9,734 bases of DNA, from NCBI GenBank assembly GCA_913776405.1, contig CAJYOV010000252.1:1-9734 (forward strand), read 5' to 3'. Positions 8,705-9,734 of this stretch are shown piece after piece (positions within the stretch are counted from its first letter, which is position 1; every line of letters starts with the position of its first letter). Source of the DNA: Pseudobdellovibrionaceae bacterium (lineage in GTDB: Bacteria > Bdellovibrionota > Bdellovibrionia > Bdellovibrionales > JAMPXM01). Below the pieces are notes generated by a model. It was given only the letters and a program-made list of their open reading frames with translations, was not told the DNA's origin and searched no databases. The position numbers were made by a program, and so were the translations under genes.

Positions 8705-9268
8705 ATGAAACGGTTATTGTTTAATTGGAAAAACAGCCTCGGCCAGGGCCGCGATCTCGCTGGGCGAGACGCGATTCGAACCTGCCACGCACGCGAGATC
8801 GTGGTCAGAGCCGCTGGATCGCTAGCGCTTCACGCTGTGCTGATCGCGCTGTTTTGGTTTTCGCCGGCATCTGCGCCTTTCGATCGAGACACCTATCAGC
8901 AGCCTCCTTTGGAACTCGAGCTCATCTCCGCAGATCCTTCAAAGAAGAGCTCAGTTCAAGATGGCGAGTTATCGATATCGAAGTCGCTCGACACGCGCGC
9001 AGCGAGAGCCGCAAAACCCGAGCGGGCACCGAAACGGAATCTCGAGTTAGCTCCATCATTCAAGCCAAAATTCAGCGACGAGCGGCAAGCAGGCGACATT
9101 GCGACCGCAGCCGGTGAAAACGCAGCAGACAGCTCGATCGCAATTGATGGCCTCGCGGGGGCAAGCACCCGCCAGCGCGGCTCTACGAACGACGGCTCTG
9201 ACTTCGTCGACGATCCGCAAGCGAAGTGGGGGCTGCGATTGGCGGCACACGACGATCTCGGCCAGTGA
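8705..9268 (+). CDS. Single-pass membrane protein with TonB/TolA-like N-terminus, C-terminal domain not recognised
   Basis: The predicted protein is 187 aa. A basic cytoplasmic N-terminus is followed by one transmembrane segment (about 34-54, containing SLALHAVLIALFWF), then PPLELELISAD (67-77), as is usual just after the membrane anchor of TonB/TolA-type energy transducers. The rest (about 78-187) is a charged, Ala/Lys/Arg/Asp-rich region that looks disordered, ending in DDPQAKWGLRLAAHDDLGQ. No TonB C-terminal domain is present, so it may be a truncated or frameshifted transducer, or a different short anchored protein. ATG 8705 directly follows an in-frame TGA and has no good ribosome binding site. 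Codon use is less biased than in act (for example TTA, CTA and AGA occur). It is separated from actF by the terminator. That it is a gene is likely; the function is not known. Confidence 0.5.
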   Translation: MKRLLFNWKNSLGQGRDLAGRDAIRTCHAREIVVRAAGSLALHAVLIALFWFSPASAPFDRDTYQQPPLELELISADPSKKSSVQDGELSISKSLDTRAARAAKPERAPKRNLELAPSFKPKFSDERQAGDIATAAGENAADSSIAIDGLAGASTRQRGSTNDGSDFVDDPQAKWGLRLAAHDDLGQ

Positions 9269-9569
9269 CCCGCATTTGCGTGTTTATATCCTCGACGTTC
9301 TTCAGCGAACGTGTCGGCAGAGTCTCGCTGAATTCGCGCGAGCCGACCGCGAGCGTGGCTGAGTGGAAACTAGGGCCCATCCGTGGTCTTTTTCCAATCC
9401 CGGCGGTCGCGGTCGATTTCGTGTGGCTTAAGCTCAACTGGGATAAATTCGTCGGTAAGTCAGATCCAATGGCTAACTCTAAAGAAAAGACAGACCGGGC
9501 GCCGACATCGTAGCCTCTTGTAAGGGCTTCCATGGCAGGGCGGACCCTCGTCTGATAGAACTTCGGGCC
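9269..9569. other. Region without a confident gene
   Basis: About 300 nt lie between the TonB-like frame and the next start. Three overlapping frames are open. The + frame ending at TAG 9513 gives a peptide-like stretch (LKLNWDKFVGKSDPMANSKE, about 9430-9489) with codons similar to the act genes, but its only starts are GTGs without a ribosome binding site. A + frame ending at 9362 and a minus-strand frame over 9183-9722 look like shadows. A weak AGGG-CGGA-CCCT hairpin sits at 9537-9548. The stretch could be a decayed 3' part of the preceding gene. Confidence 0.4.
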
Positions 9570-9734
9570 ATGACTAAACGTAAAATTCTGAACGTTCTTG
9601 GTTCGATCGCGGGCCTCGTGGTTCTTGCGATCGTGGTCGCGCTTGTAAGTCTCATCACCGTGCTTCCAAGCTCGAAAGAGCTCGCTCAAAAACTGCCGGG
9701 AAAGCCAGGCGCAAAACCGCAAGCCCCAGCGACT
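9570..9734 (+). CDS. Membrane-anchored protein of unknown function, 3'-truncated by window
   Basis: An open frame starts at ATG 9570 and runs off the window after 55 codons. The visible part is a basic N-terminus (MTKRKIL), one strong hydrophobic helix (about 8-32) and a Lys/Pro/Ala-rich linker (KLPGKPGAKPQAP). This is a signal-anchor layout with the bulk of the protein likely outside the cytoplasm. It could be a periplasmic or cell-wall enzyme or an inner-membrane-tethered lipoprotein-like factor, but nothing visible identifies the family. The upstream TTCGGGCC is only a weak ribosome binding site. Codon use (ATC, GTG, CTC, GCG, TCG) resembles the act genes, which supports coding. Confidence 0.6.
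   Translation, partial: MTKRKILNVLGSIAGLVVLAIVVALVSLITVLPSSKELAQKLPGKPGAKPQAPAT

Noticed and set aside
8760..8800. Minus-strand tRNA T-arm-like sequence (GGTTCGAATCGC)
   Set aside because: The flanking five bases on each side do not pair as a T-stem and no acceptor or anticodon arm is visible; it lies in the TonB-like frame.
9353..9430. tRNA-Ser/Leu D-arm-like GTGGCTGAGTGG with a T-loop-like GGTCGATTTC downstream
   Set aside because: Acceptor and anticodon stems do not form, the T-loop deviates from consensus, and there is no CCA-side match.
9183..9722. Minus-strand 179-aa open frame
   Set aside because: It runs antisense through the clear start of the 9570 gene and the end of the TonB-like frame; codons are unbiased and no domain or convincing start is seen.

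Overview
The window is dominated by a complete, canonically ordered actABCDEF operon (about 907-8485, + strand). It encodes Alternative Complex III (ACIII), a membrane quinol:cytochrome c/electron-carrier oxidoreductase that stands in for the bc1 complex. All six subunits are recognisable from motifs: a pentaheme lipoprotein (ActA), a Tat-type molybdopterin-oxidoreductase-like/Fe-S fusion (ActB), two ten-helix NrfD-type membrane subunits (ActC, ActF), a DUF3341 two-helix subunit (ActD) and a monoheme cytochrome c lipoprotein (ActE). Spacing is tight: TAATG overlaps at B/C and C/D, 3 nt at D/E, 12 nt at E/F, 24 nt at A/B. A strong intrinsic terminator with a UUCG tetraloop closes the operon at 8519-8546.

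Upstream (1-564) is the 3' part of a CcsA/ResC-type System II cytochrome c maturation protein with an intact WWD heme-handling motif. This fits functionally, because ActA and ActE together need six covalently attached hemes. Between it and actA lies a 342-nt gap with a long imperfect inverted repeat, short tandem repeats and a 12-bp palindrome. This gap is the least explained part of the upstream half.

Downstream of the terminator (8547-9734) the sequence is of a different character. It holds a hairpin next to a perfect 16-bp palindrome, a 187-aa single-pass protein whose N-terminus resembles a TonB/TolA-type energy transducer but which lacks a recognisable C-terminal domain, about 300 nt without a convincing gene, and the first 55 codons of a membrane-anchored protein that runs off the window.

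The organism is an aerobically respiring Gram-negative-type bacterium (Tat and lipoprotein signals, a TonB-like N-terminus) of middling GC content. ACIII with System II maturation and this codon style would fit the Bdellovibrionota/Myxococcota-like former Deltaproteobacteria, but Bacteroidota and others also carry ACIII, so the placement is inference. No clearly novel system is visible. The items most worth following are the intergenic structured element, the palindrome pair near 8619-8650, and the apparently incomplete TonB-like gene.
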